Shown piece by piece: positions 1 to 8,326 of a DNA stretch of 33,361 nt. Below the pieces are notes generated by a model. The model saw only the letters and a program-made list of their open reading frames with translations, was not told the origin of the DNA and searched no databases. The position numbers were made by a program, and so were the translations under genes. This stretch comes from Candidatus Omnitrophota bacterium (GTDB taxonomy: Bacteria > Omnitrophota > Gorgyraeia > Gorgyraeales > Gorgyraeaceae). How positions within the stretch are numbered: position 1 is the stretch's first letter; every line of letters starts with the position of its first letter. The DNA is taken from positions 1 to 33,361 of the forward strand of contig JAPLMD010000025.1 of assembly GCA_026387235.1 (NCBI GenBank), read 5' to 3'.

Positions 1-465
1 TTCTTTAAGAAACTCCGGATTCGAGGCTACGTCAAAGCTTATGCCTCTTTTATTATTTATCCTCACAGTATGCTCAATCCAATTTCCGGTCTCGACAGGG
101 ACTGTGCTTTTTTCGATTATGAGGCGGTATGAAGGCATATTTTTCGCGATCTTGACGGCTACATTTTCAACATACGAAAGATCCGCTTCTCCGCCATGTT
201 TAGGAGGCGTGCCGACACAAATAAAAATAATCTGAGATTCTTTTACCGCATATTCAATGCTATCCATAAAAACCAACCGGCCCAGTTTCGCATTTTTCTT
301 AACCATCTTATCAAGGCCTTTTTCAAAAAAAGGCATCTTGAGTTTTTTTAAAAGGGCTATTTTTTCCGGGTCATTGTCAACGCAAATGACTTTATTACCA
401 AGTTCCGCGAAGCACGCGCTGGTTACCAGGCCGACGTAACCGGCTCCGATGATTGCAATGTTCAT
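1..465 (-). CDS. ugd: UDP-glucose 6-dehydrogenase, N-terminal part (cut by window edge)
   Basis: This is the first 155 codons of a UDP-glucose/GDP-mannose dehydrogenase; the rest lies beyond base 1. The family oxidises UDP-glucose to UDP-glucuronate with two NAD+, supplying precursors for cell-surface polysaccharide. The start opens with the Rossmann motif GAGYVG (residues 7-12) and the acidic end of the second strand (CVDND). The sequence then shows the family motifs FICVGTPP and STVPVETG, and ends at SNPEFLKE, which precedes the catalytic Glu/Lys region. The ATG at 463-465 has AGGAGT a few bases upstream, so the start is firm. UDP-glucose and GDP-mannose members cannot be separated from this fragment alone. 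It follows lptD after about 50 bases, which fits an envelope-biogenesis neighbourhood. Confidence 0.93.
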   Translation of the reverse strand, partial: MNIAIIGAGYVGLVTSACFAELGNKVICVDNDPEKIALLKKLKMPFFEKGLDKMVKKNAKLGRLVFMDSIEYAVKESQIIFICVGTPPKHGGEADLSYVENVAVKIAKNMPSYRLIIEKSTVPVETGNWIEHTVRINNKRGISFDVASNPEFLKE

Positions 466-490
466 ATTTTACTCCTGATTTACTTTTAGC

Positions 491-502
491 GCGAAGCTTC
501 GC
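491..502. repeat. Small perfect palindrome between lptD and ugd
   Basis: A 12-base perfect palindrome (GCGAAGCTTCGC) lies in the 49-base gap after lptD and continues into a further CTTCGC copy. No T-run follows it on the minus strand, so it is not a convincing terminator. It resembles the GC-rich CTTCGxC repeats elsewhere in this window and may be a degenerate copy. Confidence 0.4.
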
Positions 503-514
503 TTCGCTACTCCA

Positions 515-2620
515 TTATTTAGGATGAGGGTAGTAGTCTTTAAAATCAAACGGCACTTTGGGCGAGGCTTTGAGTTTCATGACAACCCAGAACGTAGTGC
601 CCCCGTCCCTATCAGAGCTAATGCTCGTCTCAGCCAGCCAGCAATGTAAATCTTTTATAACACCAAACTCTTTATTTTTAAATTCATTTATATATTTATG
701 CCCGTTTTCTTCCACTTCTTTCAGGTCATACCTGGAAAGAATCCTGAATGCCCATGCATTATTTAACTTATAAAATAATTCCGAGGTAAGCTCGCTGATT
801 TTATCCTGTTCATACCTGGATCCGAAACCAAACTGCCAGTCTTCGGTTTTATTAATATACAAATCCGTGTTCCAGGTCTGAAAATCTTCAGTATCAGGGT
901 CATATCTGGTATCTGATTCGAACCTGAGCCATTTAAAAGGCGTAAGTTCAAGGTCGCCTTTTATAGTTGAAAACTGGCTGCCCCGGCCTTCGGGCTTATA
1001 AAGATAATCGCCTGTTATTAATAGATACCCAAGGTCGATGGTTTTTAAAGTCTCTCCTATCATGCGTTTAGTCTGAAGCCTGTTTTCCAACCCAAGCGTA
1101 AAAGCGCTTTTCTGGTCGATAGCGTCTATATCGTCAAATTGTCCGAGTTTTACAGGATCAATCGACGGCTGATGAATATATTTATATTCTATCGTAGGTG
1201 TAACAATATGGTGCAGTTTATCAAAATCAACTCCCAAGAATTTGCCCGAGGCTTCATAAGTCTTGAAAAATTTCGCGCTTATGTCAACGCCTGTATAAAA
1301 GGCTGTCCTGAATTCATCTTCGCTGTCGTTCAAATCCCTGCTATAGATAGTATCTCTCATGCCTACAAACGGCGCCACGCTTAAGAAATTAACAAGTTTA
1401 AGCGGAGCGGATAATTTATTATATGTATCAAACCTGGTAACGCTTAAATCATTTGCATTATCGCTTATTTTTTTATTAAGATTAGTAAAGGTAGTGTCTG
1501 TTTTAAAGTAAATCGGCAGGTCAAAAAGTTTCTGGTCTTTAAGGTCGAACCTTGCTTCGGGAAGCCGCTCAGTAACTGTCTGAAAATGATTTACTCTTTT
1601 ACGCGCTAAAACACTAAGGGAGTACTCAGATTCCCTGTCCAGCGCATATATATAAGACTCGGGCGCAGATTCTCTTTCGTATTCCTCTCTATAAAAATAA
1701 TCTTTTGTCATGTTTGCATCGCTTGAGCGGTGATATTCCATGATAGCCATCGCATGGTCGTTTATATCCCAGCGATGACGCGCCTGGATTTGGTAACGCT
1801 GCTGTTCGCCCTTTTGGGATTCATTTCTATCTACATTACGCTGGTTTGTGTAGTAAGTCCTTAAAAGCCCTCCGCCAAAACCGTTTAAATAATACTTATA
1901 ATCAAAGCCTTCCGCAAGGCCCCATTTAGACCTCTCATCAACTCTCAAAGTAAGGCTATTTTTATCATCCATCTCGTACCTGTAACTATTTAACGCGAAA
2001 ACTCCCCATTTACTTTTCTTGCCCGGGATAACGTTTACGGCCGGCCAGCCTTCTGTTTTCAAGTTAAAATGATATTTGGGTAAATATGCGATAGGCGTAT
2101 TCCCGACTTTAACAGTAACGTCTTTGGCAGCTACTTTATTATCTGCGGTATTGATTGTAACGGTCTTGGCGGCTATTTTATAATGAGGCTTTAGAAGGCT
2201 GCAGCTTGTGATGTATCCATTTATGACCTTATAGGTGCTGTTTGATAAAAGTTCTATCTTGTCTCCGAACGCATACCATTCCCCTGATTTAGCCCTGGCT
2301 TTTAGGATAGTGCCGACTTTCGTGCCAAAATTATAGATTATCTTCTCGCCTTTTAATTCGGTTCCGGCAGTTTGTAAAACTACATTGCCTTCGGCTTCAG
2401 CGTCTTTTGTTTCAGTATAAACAGCTACTCTGTCGCAAGTGAGTTTCATGCCTTCATAATCGATCGAGACATTGCCCTTGCCTATTACCTTTTGTTCTTT
2501 GGGGAAAAATTCAATCTGGTCGCCGTTAACTTCTATGGGCTTACTATTATCTAATGCGTAAGAAATGCCGGCGAATAAAAATAATGCCAAAAATATGTTA
2601 TAAACTATAAATTTAACCAT
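515..2620 (-). CDS. lptD: LPS-assembly protein LptD-like outer-membrane protein
   Basis: This 701-residue protein has a signal peptide (hydrophobic residues about 4-20, cleavage likely after SYA at 22). An LptA/OstA-like beta-jellyroll domain follows at about 28-185 (IEVNGDQIEFF, AEGNVVL, LKGEKIIYN). The stretch GYITSCSLLKPHYKIA leading to IAYLPKYHF is typical of the hinge between jellyroll and barrel in LptD. The rest is rich in alternating aromatic and charged strands, as in an outer-membrane beta-barrel. In characterised bacteria LptD receives lipopolysaccharide from the periplasmic bridge and inserts it into the outer leaflet. Few cysteines are visible (62, 140 and one near the C-terminus), so the enterobacterial disulfide pattern is not obviously kept. 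It starts 9 bases after the ROK gene stop, suggesting co-transcription. Confidence 0.85.
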   Translation of the reverse strand: MVKFIVYNIFLALFLFAGISYALDNSKPIEVNGDQIEFFPKEQKVIGKGNVSIDYEGMKLTCDRVAVYTETKDAEAEGNVVLQTAGTELKGEKIIYNFGTKVGTILKARAKSGEWYAFGDKIELLSNSTYKVINGYITSCSLLKPHYKIAAKTVTINTADNKVAAKDVTVKVGNTPIAYLPKYHFNLKTEGWPAVNVIPGKKSKWGVFALNSYRYEMDDKNSLTLRVDERSKWGLAEGFDYKYYLNGFGGGLLRTYYTNQRNVDRNESQKGEQQRYQIQARHRWDINDHAMAIMEYHRSSDANMTKDYFYREEYERESAPESYIYALDRESEYSLSVLARKRVNHFQTVTERLPEARFDLKDQKLFDLPIYFKTDTTFTNLNKKISDNANDLSVTRFDTYNKLSAPLKLVNFLSVAPFVGMRDTIYSRDLNDSEDEFRTAFYTGVDISAKFFKTYEASGKFLGVDFDKLHHIVTPTIEYKYIHQPSIDPVKLGQFDDIDAIDQKSAFTLGLENRLQTKRMIGETLKTIDLGYLLITGDYLYKPEGRGSQFSTIKGDLELTPFKWLRFESDTRYDPDTEDFQTWNTDLYINKTEDWQFGFGSRYEQDKISELTSELFYKLNNAWAFRILSRYDLKEVEENGHKYINEFKNKEFGVIKDLHCWLAETSISSDRDGGTTFWVVMKLKASPKVPFDFKDYYPHPK

Positions 2621-2629
2621 GCAATTCCC

Positions 2630-3529
2630 TCAACTTATCGTGAGTAATAAGGAGGCGCCAATGATGCCTGCGTCGGCGCCAAGCTTTGCCGGAACTATTT
2701 TTACGTGAGCAGCCTGGTCCTTCATAGCGCGCTTCCTGATTTCTTTTTTAAGCGGGTTTAAGATAAAAGGCCCTGCTTTGCTGACCCCGCCGCCGATCAC
2801 GATTTTATCCGGGTTTAATAAGTTTACTACCTGGCTGAGAGCTACGCTTAATTTTTCAGCAACATCTGTCCATATAGCCAAGGCTTTTTTATCTCCCAAT
2901 CCGGCTAATTCGCTTACTCTTTCAAGGGTAACGCTGTTACCGAATATCTTTTTAGCCCTTTCTAGTATATATCTATTGCCTATATATCTTTCAAGGCAAG
3001 CTATGCCGCCGCAATTACAGATAGGCCCGGTTTCATTAATAGGCATGTGCCCTACCTCGCCTGCTGTCATTGAACCGCCTCTATAAAGTTTACTATCTAT
3101 AATAATACCGCCTCCAACGCCTGTTCCAAGCGTAAGGCAAACTATATTGCGAGAGCCTTTACCAGCGCCAAATACGAATTCGCCGAGACTCATGGCGTTC
3201 ACATCATTATCAAGCATGACGGCTAAGCCCAGCTTTTTCTCTAGCATAGCTTTAAGCGGGACTTCTTTCCAGCCTTTTATGTTCGGGAAATAATGGACAA
3301 TGCCTTTTTTAGAATCTACAGGGCCTGGAACACCAATGCCGATGCCGGAAACCGCCTTACCTGACTCTTTTATTATATCTTTTACGTTATTTACGATTGA
3401 ATCTATAAGAAGGGTTTTATCAGCGCCCAGAGGGGTCTTGATTTTACGCCTGAAATAAACTTTGCCCCTATTATCTACAAGGCCGATTTTTACAAACGTT
3501 GCACCGAGGTCAATACCTATAGCGTACAT
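2630..3529 (-). CDS. ROK-family sugar kinase (glucokinase-like)
   Basis: This 299-residue protein has the ROK (repressor, ORF, kinase) fold and no N-terminal helix-turn-helix, so it is a kinase rather than a repressor. The ATP-phosphate motif DLGATFVKIGLVD is at residues 7-19. The catalytic aspartate is in LDNDVNA (about 109), and LTLGTGVGGG is near 133-141. The ROK zinc signature is complete: His161 and CNCGGIACLE at 171-180. Members phosphorylate glucose, N-acetylmannosamine or related hexoses with ATP in the cytoplasm; the substrate cannot be fixed from sequence here. No Shine-Dalgarno sequence precedes the ATG. Instead a TATAAT hexamer ends five bases upstream, so translation may begin on a leaderless transcript. 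It heads a ROK-lptD-ugd unit. Confidence 0.9.
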   Translation of the reverse strand: MYAIGIDLGATFVKIGLVDNRGKVYFRRKIKTPLGADKTLLIDSIVNNVKDIIKESGKAVSGIGIGVPGPVDSKKGIVHYFPNIKGWKEVPLKAMLEKKLGLAVMLDNDVNAMSLGEFVFGAGKGSRNIVCLTLGTGVGGGIIIDSKLYRGGSMTAGEVGHMPINETGPICNCGGIACLERYIGNRYILERAKKIFGNSVTLERVSELAGLGDKKALAIWTDVAEKLSVALSQVVNLLNPDKIVIGGGVSKAGPFILNPLKKEIRKRAMKDQAAHVKIVPAKLGADAGIIGASLLLTIS

Positions 3530-3534
3530 AGCTA

Positions 3535-3566
3535 ATTATATTACATTAATTTAGGGAAGAATGCAA
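3535..3566 (-). promoter_or_regulatory. Possible promoter for ROK-lptD unit
   Basis: The 96-base gap 3530-3625 is the only real gap between the GGDEF genes and the ROK gene. On the minus strand it holds a perfect TATAAT (3535-3540). The only -35-like element, TTGCAT at 3561-3566, is 20 bases away, which is longer than usual. Transcription from this -10 would start at or next to the ROK ATG. The gap also contains two GGGAAAAT direct repeats. No terminator hairpin is evident. Confidence 0.35.
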
Positions 3567-3625
3567 ATGATTTTTGTGGGAAAATAGGGGAAAATGGTCG
3601 CTGTCTATATTTTTTCTATTTTTCT

Positions 3626-4912
3626 TCACTCCACGCGGTTGCGGCCTTTTTCCTTGGCTTTATAGAGAGCTCTATCCGCTGATTCTATAAGGGAGCGTTC
3701 ATCCACTCCGTCTTCAGGAAAGCTGCTGATACCTATGCTGATGGTAATAGAAACCTTTTCATCATATGCTTTAAATACAGAATGTTCAACGCTTGAGCGG
3801 ATACGTTCCGCGGCCTGTAATGCCCCTTCTTTACCAATCCCAGCCAGAACAACAGTAAATTCTTCGCCGCCGTACCTGCCGATTATATCGATCTCGCGAA
3901 GGGTTGATTTAAGGACACTTGCGACTTCTTTCAGTATAACATCGCCTACAAGATGGCCGAATTTATCATTTTTTTCTTTAAAATAGTCCAAATCTATCAT
4001 AAGAAAAGACATGCTGGATTTTCTGCGCATGGATCGCCGGATTTCCTCCCTGAACCTTTCCAGAAAATAGCGCCTGGTAGAGACCTCTGTGAGCGAATCG
4101 GTTATTGCCATGTCCTGGACCTTTTTATACAGGATGACCTTTTGAAGCTGTATAGCAAACTGGCCTGCCAGGATAAAGAAATTTTCAAAATACGCCCTGG
4201 AAATATTTTCAACGTATAGGATGCCCGCTATCTTTTCCTCAGATATGAGTGGTATGGCTATCAACGTGTCAAAATCTTTTATGATGAAAAGCCTCCTGGA
4301 AAACCGCGTTTCTTCCATAGAAGAAATCAGGATTTCTTTCCGCTCCTGGAAAATCACTTCTATAAGCTCCCTGTCAAAATTATCAGGAGCCACTTTGGCA
4401 TAAGTGCGGCCAAGCTCAATCTCATAAACAGAATCTATCTGGTCATTGGGCTCTTTTAAAAGCACGAGCCTCGCGAGCCTGAATCTAAAAGATTTTCTAA
4501 GGACAGACGAGAATATGTCGAATATGTCCTCGAATGTGAGGCACTCGGACATCTCCTTCGAGATCTCGTATAAGGAAGAAACCTGCTGAGTTTTTCTTTC
4601 TATCTCAAGATTTGACTCCAGCTGCTTTTTATCGGCTTCCATAAGATTGTCGTAAGACTTTCTGACTGACCCGATTTCATTGCGCATTATGGATTTATAG
4701 GCGTTGAAATTCCTTTTGAATTTCTCCATGACAAAAGGAATGATGTTAAAAAATACGATAAATAAAATCGTTTCATACGATACATGCTTGAATTGAGCCG
4801 CTAACACGTATATGCTTATCAAAACAGAGCATGATAAGGACCAGCGGAGCTCTACTTTGTAGCTTAAAGGCAGAAGTATCACATAAAAAATAAAATATAC
4901 AAAAGGGTTCAT
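3626..4912 (-). CDS. Membrane GAF-GGDEF diguanylate cyclase with I-site
   Basis: This 428-residue protein has hydrophobic N-terminal segments at about 3-18, 26-40 and 48-62. A probable coiled coil follows at 80-115, then a GAF-like sensor region at about 115-262 and a GGDEF domain at about 265-428. The active-site loop is GGEEF at 348-352, a catalytically competent variant, so it should join two GTP into cyclic di-GMP. An RxxD motif (R339 to D342) sits exactly five residues before the loop, which is the position of the inhibitory product-binding I-site. The metal/substrate residues FLMIDLDYFK and NDKFGH are present. It overlaps the upstream cyclase gene by four bases (ATGA), so the two are translationally coupled. 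Confidence 0.9.
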   Translation of the reverse strand: MNPFVYFIFYVILLPLSYKVELRWSLSCSVLISIYVLAAQFKHVSYETILFIVFFNIIPFVMEKFKRNFNAYKSIMRNEIGSVRKSYDNLMEADKKQLESNLEIERKTQQVSSLYEISKEMSECLTFEDIFDIFSSVLRKSFRFRLARLVLLKEPNDQIDSVYEIELGRTYAKVAPDNFDRELIEVIFQERKEILISSMEETRFSRRLFIIKDFDTLIAIPLISEEKIAGILYVENISRAYFENFFILAGQFAIQLQKVILYKKVQDMAITDSLTEVSTRRYFLERFREEIRRSMRRKSSMSFLMIDLDYFKEKNDKFGHLVGDVILKEVASVLKSTLREIDIIGRYGGEEFTVVLAGIGKEGALQAAERIRSSVEHSVFKAYDEKVSITISIGISSFPEDGVDERSLIESADRALYKAKEKGRNRVE

Positions 4913-6309
4913 AATATTGCTATTCTGTCTTTTCCTCCGCGCTTAGCTTTATAGAGGTTTTCATCGGCTTTTATGATCAACTCTTCATGGCTTTTGGCAT
5001 CCTCGGGAAAAGTAGCAACGCCGACGGAAAGCGTAATATGCGTCTTTATCCTGCGAAGTTCTATGCCTTCTTTTTTCACGGCCTTTCTGATATTATCGGC
5101 TATGCGCATCGCATCTTTTTTGGAAACATCCGGAAAAAATATTGAAAATTCTTCTCCTCCGTAACGACACGCTATGCCGCCGCTTACAAAATTTAAAAGC
5201 ACCTTGGAAATCAATTTTAACACCATATCGCCTGCCACATGGCCATACTCATCGTTATAATTTTTGAAATTATCTATGTCTATCATCAGAAAAGAACACG
5301 ATAAATTATTACGATAACAATAAAGCACATCCTGCTTCAATCTTTCCAGAAAATATCTTCTAAGATATAATCCAGTAAGGCCGTCTCTGATGGCAAGATC
5401 CAGGGTTTGCTTGTACAAAACCGAGTTCTGAAGGCTCACCGCGCCTATGTCGCATATGATACCCAAAAGCCTCAGGTCCTCGGAGGTATAGTGGTAAGGG
5501 TAAAAATTTTCCAGCCTCAAAATACCTATCACCTTATGGCCTTCCATTAATGGGCAGGAAATAATGGAACGGAACGACCTCTCGTACTTGCTGAATCTAT
5601 CCTCGCTGAATCTGAAATCTTTTTTTATGTCTTCCACCAAAAGGGCCTGGCGCTCTTTGAAAACCCATTCATCAAGTATGTCGCCCTTTTTTGTCTTTAT
5701 CTTATCAGGATGAGTCTTGTTTACCGAAAGGGCAAGATTTAATTCCTGTTTCGAGGTGTCCACCAGAAATAAAAGCCCCGAATCCGATTTACCGACAATA
5801 TTAAAAGCATTGTCCATTATATTTTTTACAACATCTTCCAGGGTTAATGTGGAATTAAGGACAGAGACGACGTCTTTCAGGGAGTTATATCTGTTGCCCT
5901 TCTTCTCTAAAGACACGGCTTCTTTCTTATGCTTATTATGTTCATCCTTAAGGACGTTGATATTTTCCGCTATTTCTTCGATGCGGGTCTTTACAATAAG
6001 AGTATAATAGTTGTGCTTTTTTATTTCATTGTCTGCAATTAAAAACGTTATGAAAAATACAGGGATATGCAAAACATACAAAAGATGAGTTGTGATCGAT
6101 ATGAGAATGGACAGAAAAACGCTGGCGCCCAGAAAGAAAAGAGTTCTATAGTAGCCGAGTTCGTGCAAGCTGAAGATTATGACCAGATTATATAAAAAAA
6201 GATTGGGAAGCTTGGGAAGGTTGGTGCGAAAAACAAGGTAGGAAACGATTACAAAGCTGACGCTGCATAATAATATTGTTATTAAAGTATTTTTATTGTC
6301 TGATTGCAT
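4909..6309 (-). CDS. Membrane GAF-GGDEF diguanylate cyclase without I-site
   Basis: From the ATG at 6307-6309 this is a 466-residue protein. Three or four hydrophobic N-terminal helices span about 8-95, followed by a coiled coil (about 105-140), a GAF domain (about 145-300) and a GGDEF domain (about 305-466). The loop reads GGEEF at 384-388, preceded by FLMIDIDNFK and NDEYGHVAGD, so cyclic di-GMP synthesis is expected. Unlike its downstream partner it has VSGG where RxxD would be, so the usual product-inhibition site is absent. A GTG six bases further upstream (6315) is an alternative start. I prefer the ATG because AAGGG lies about seven bases before it. That AAGGG comes from a GC-rich repeat in the gap. 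The pair probably arose by duplication followed by divergence. Confidence 0.88.
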   Translation of the reverse strand: MQSDNKNTLITILLCSVSFVIVSYLVFRTNLPKLPNLFLYNLVIIFSLHELGYYRTLFFLGASVFLSILISITTHLLYVLHIPVFFITFLIADNEIKKHNYYTLIVKTRIEEIAENINVLKDEHNKHKKEAVSLEKKGNRYNSLKDVVSVLNSTLTLEDVVKNIMDNAFNIVGKSDSGLLFLVDTSKQELNLALSVNKTHPDKIKTKKGDILDEWVFKERQALLVEDIKKDFRFSEDRFSKYERSFRSIISCPLMEGHKVIGILRLENFYPYHYTSEDLRLLGIICDIGAVSLQNSVLYKQTLDLAIRDGLTGLYLRRYFLERLKQDVLYCYRNNLSCSFLMIDIDNFKNYNDEYGHVAGDMVLKLISKVLLNFVSGGIACRYGGEEFSIFFPDVSKKDAMRIADNIRKAVKKEGIELRRIKTHITLSVGVATFPEDAKSHEELIIKADENLYKAKRGGKDRIAIL

Positions 6310-6314
6310 AAGCA

Positions 6315-6352
6315 CCCTTCGACGCGCTCGCTATGTGCTCGCCTGCTCAGGG
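6315..6352. repeat. GC-rich inverted repeat with CCCTTCGAC / GCTCAGGG ends
   Basis: The 43-base gap between the ABC ATPase and the first GGDEF gene is almost entirely this element. Its ends, CCCTTCGAC (6315-6323) and GCTCAGGG (6345-6352), are the two halves of the 19-mer found intact in grpE (13346-13364, opposite orientation), here separated by about 21 bases. On the minus strand its distal end supplies the AAGGG that acts as ribosome binding site for the GGDEF gene. Confidence 0.55.
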
Positions 6353-6358
6353 TTAGGC

Positions 6359-7462
6359 TTATATTATGGTTTCTTCTGTATCTTTATTAAAAAAGTGGGC
6401 CTTTGACATGTCAAATACAAGGTCTATATCCTGGTGGACTTCCGGTCTGTCGTGCCCGCCTACCCTCGCGATAAGCGAACTCTTGCCGACCGCGATATAT
6501 AGGAAGGCCTCCGCGCCCATCGGCTCTACTATCTCGACAACAGCTTTTACCGTATTTTCGGAGGAAGCTTGGGAAGTAAAAAGCTTATCGTATATATCTT
6601 CCGGCCTTATCCCGAAGAAAATTTCTTTACCGTCATACGCGGCCAGCTTTTTATACATGTCCTCTACTATTTTCACGATGAAGCCCTCGTCCGTAAAGAA
6701 AAACCTTGAGTCTTTTTTTATTATCTTGCCTTTTACAAAATTCATGGGAGGCGAACCCATGAAGCCCGCTACAAATTTATTGACCGGCTTATCGTAAAGT
6801 GTAATAGGATCCGCAACCTGGTGAATAATACCGTCTTTCATTACGACTATGCGGCTACCCATGGTCATAGCTTCTGTCTGGTCGTGGGTAACATATATCA
6901 TCGTTGACTGCAGCCTGATATGAAGTTTATTTAATTCTATTCTCATCTGGACGCGCATCTTAGCGTCCAAATTGCTCAAAGGTTCGTCAAATAAAAATAC
7001 CATGGGCTTGCGGACTATGGCTCTCCCCACCGCAACTCTCTGACGCTGTCCTCCAGAAAGTTCCCCAGGCCGCCTGTTTAAAAGCTTGATAATACCTAGG
7101 ATTTCTGCTGCTTCCTTGACCCTTGTTTCTATCTCTGATTTAGGATACTTGCGGAGCCTGAGAGCGAATGACATGTTCTCATAAACTGTCATGTGAGGAT
7201 AAAGCGCGTAATTCTGAAAGACCATGGCAATGTCCCTATCTTTCGGAGGAACGTCATTGACCATTTTATTGCCTATCCAGATCTCGCCTTTTGTAACATC
7301 TTCCAGGCCTGCTATCATCCTTAACGTGGTAGACTTGCCGCAGCCCGACGGGCCTACAAGGACTACGAACTCTTTATTTTCTACTCCAAGGCTCACATCA
7401 CAGACAGCTTCTATGTTGCCCGGATAAACCTTATAAACGTTTTTTAGACTTACCTGCGCCAT
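6359..7462 (-). CDS. MalK/UgpC-type sugar ABC transporter ATP-binding protein
   Basis: This 367-residue cytoplasmic ATPase belongs to the carbohydrate-importer (CUT1) class. Walker A GPSGCGKST is at 37-45, the Q-loop Gln is at 83, and the signature LSGGQ is at 135-139. Walker B runs into FDEP at 158-161, and the switch His is in VTHDQTEAMTMG (193). The C-terminal TOBE-like domain contains FGIRPEDIYD, typical of MalK/UgpC. In this family the ATPase powers uptake of sugars such as maltose, trehalose or glycerol-3-phosphate. No permease or binding protein is encoded nearby, so it may be a shared ATPase serving distant transporters. It follows accD after 11 bases and lacks an obvious strong ribosome binding site, suggesting coupling to the upstream gene. 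Confidence 0.92.
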   Translation of the reverse strand: MAQVSLKNVYKVYPGNIEAVCDVSLGVENKEFVVLVGPSGCGKSTTLRMIAGLEDVTKGEIWIGNKMVNDVPPKDRDIAMVFQNYALYPHMTVYENMSFALRLRKYPKSEIETRVKEAAEILGIIKLLNRRPGELSGGQRQRVAVGRAIVRKPMVFLFDEPLSNLDAKMRVQMRIELNKLHIRLQSTMIYVTHDQTEAMTMGSRIVVMKDGIIHQVADPITLYDKPVNKFVAGFMGSPPMNFVKGKIIKKDSRFFFTDEGFIVKIVEDMYKKLAAYDGKEIFFGIRPEDIYDKLFTSQASSENTVKAVVEIVEPMGAEAFLYIAVGKSSLIARVGGHDRPEVHQDIDLVFDMSKAHFFNKDTEETII

Positions 7463-7473
7463 AGATTTTTATT

Positions 7474-8325
7474 TTAAGAGGGCGTTAAATAGCTGATAAG
7501 CTGAGAGACAACGCTCCTGAGATTCTTGCGGTGTGCAATTATATCTATAAGACCGTGCGCTAAAAGAAACTCCGAGGTTTGGAAACCTTCGGGAAGTTTC
7601 TGGCGGATAGTCTGCTCTATTACTCTTGGGCCGGTAAAACCTATGAGGGCTTTAGGCTCAGCTATTATAATGTCGCCCAGGGTGGCAAAACTCGCAAGGA
7701 CTCCTGCCATCGTAGGATTGGTAAGTATAGAAATATATAGAAGTCCTGCTTTATTATGCCGTGCGAGAGCCGCGCTTGTCTTTGCCATCTGCATGAGAGA
7801 AATCATGCCCTCATACATCCTGGCGCCTCCGCCTGACCCTGATATTATTACCAGCGGCAGCTTATTTTCAGTGGCATACTCCGTAATCCTGGTAATCTTC
7901 TCGCCTACAACCTGGCCCATAGTTCCCATTATAAAACGCGAATCAGTCACGCCGATGGCAATAGGGCTTTTTTCGAGAAGGGCTTTGCCTATCACGCAGG
8001 CATCAATCATGCCGGTGGTTTTACGGTCTTCTTCCAGTTTTACGGGATATGCTTTGGGCCCTTTGAAATTTAAAGGGTCTCCCGATTTCATGTCTTTATC
8101 AAATTCTTCAAAACTAGCTTCATCCGTAAACTGACTTATGCGTTCGTACGCGGAAAGCGTGAAATGGAAATTGCATTTAGAGCAGACTTTGAAATTTTCA
8201 TCAAGGGTTTTTTTGTAGATCGTATCGCCGCAGTCCTCGCACTTTACCCACTGGCCGCCAGGCACGCCTTTGCGCTTCTGCGGGATATTGGTGACTGTAG
8301 ATTTTGGTTGACCAAATAGAGGCAT
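7474..8325 (-). CDS. accD: Acetyl-CoA carboxylase carboxyltransferase subunit beta
   Basis: This 283-residue protein forms, with AccA, the carboxyltransferase that moves CO2 from biotin to acetyl-CoA, the first committed step of fatty-acid synthesis. The N-terminal zinc ribbon is complete, with cysteines at 29, 32, 48 and 51. The crotonase-like core shows SGSGGGARMYEG and the downstream GLIDIIAHRKNLR typical of AccD. The ends match the usual family length. accA is not next to it, as is common. The gene starts one base after the DUF1015 stop codon and is followed by the ABC ATPase, so the three probably share a transcript. Confidence 0.96.
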   Translation of the reverse strand: MPLFGQPKSTVTNIPQKRKGVPGGQWVKCEDCGDTIYKKTLDENFKVCSKCNFHFTLSAYERISQFTDEASFEEFDKDMKSGDPLNFKGPKAYPVKLEEDRKTTGMIDACVIGKALLEKSPIAIGVTDSRFIMGTMGQVVGEKITRITEYATENKLPLVIISGSGGGARMYEGMISLMQMAKTSAALARHNKAGLLYISILTNPTMAGVLASFATLGDIIIAEPKALIGFTGPRVIEQTIRQKLPEGFQTSEFLLAHGLIDIIAHRKNLRSVVSQLISYLTPS

Positions 8326-8326
8326 A

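Noticed and set aside
7526-8134. 202-codon plus-strand open frame opposite accD
   Set aside because: It is the antisense of a strongly conserved gene, has no ribosome binding site or recognisable domain, and reflects codon bias of accD.
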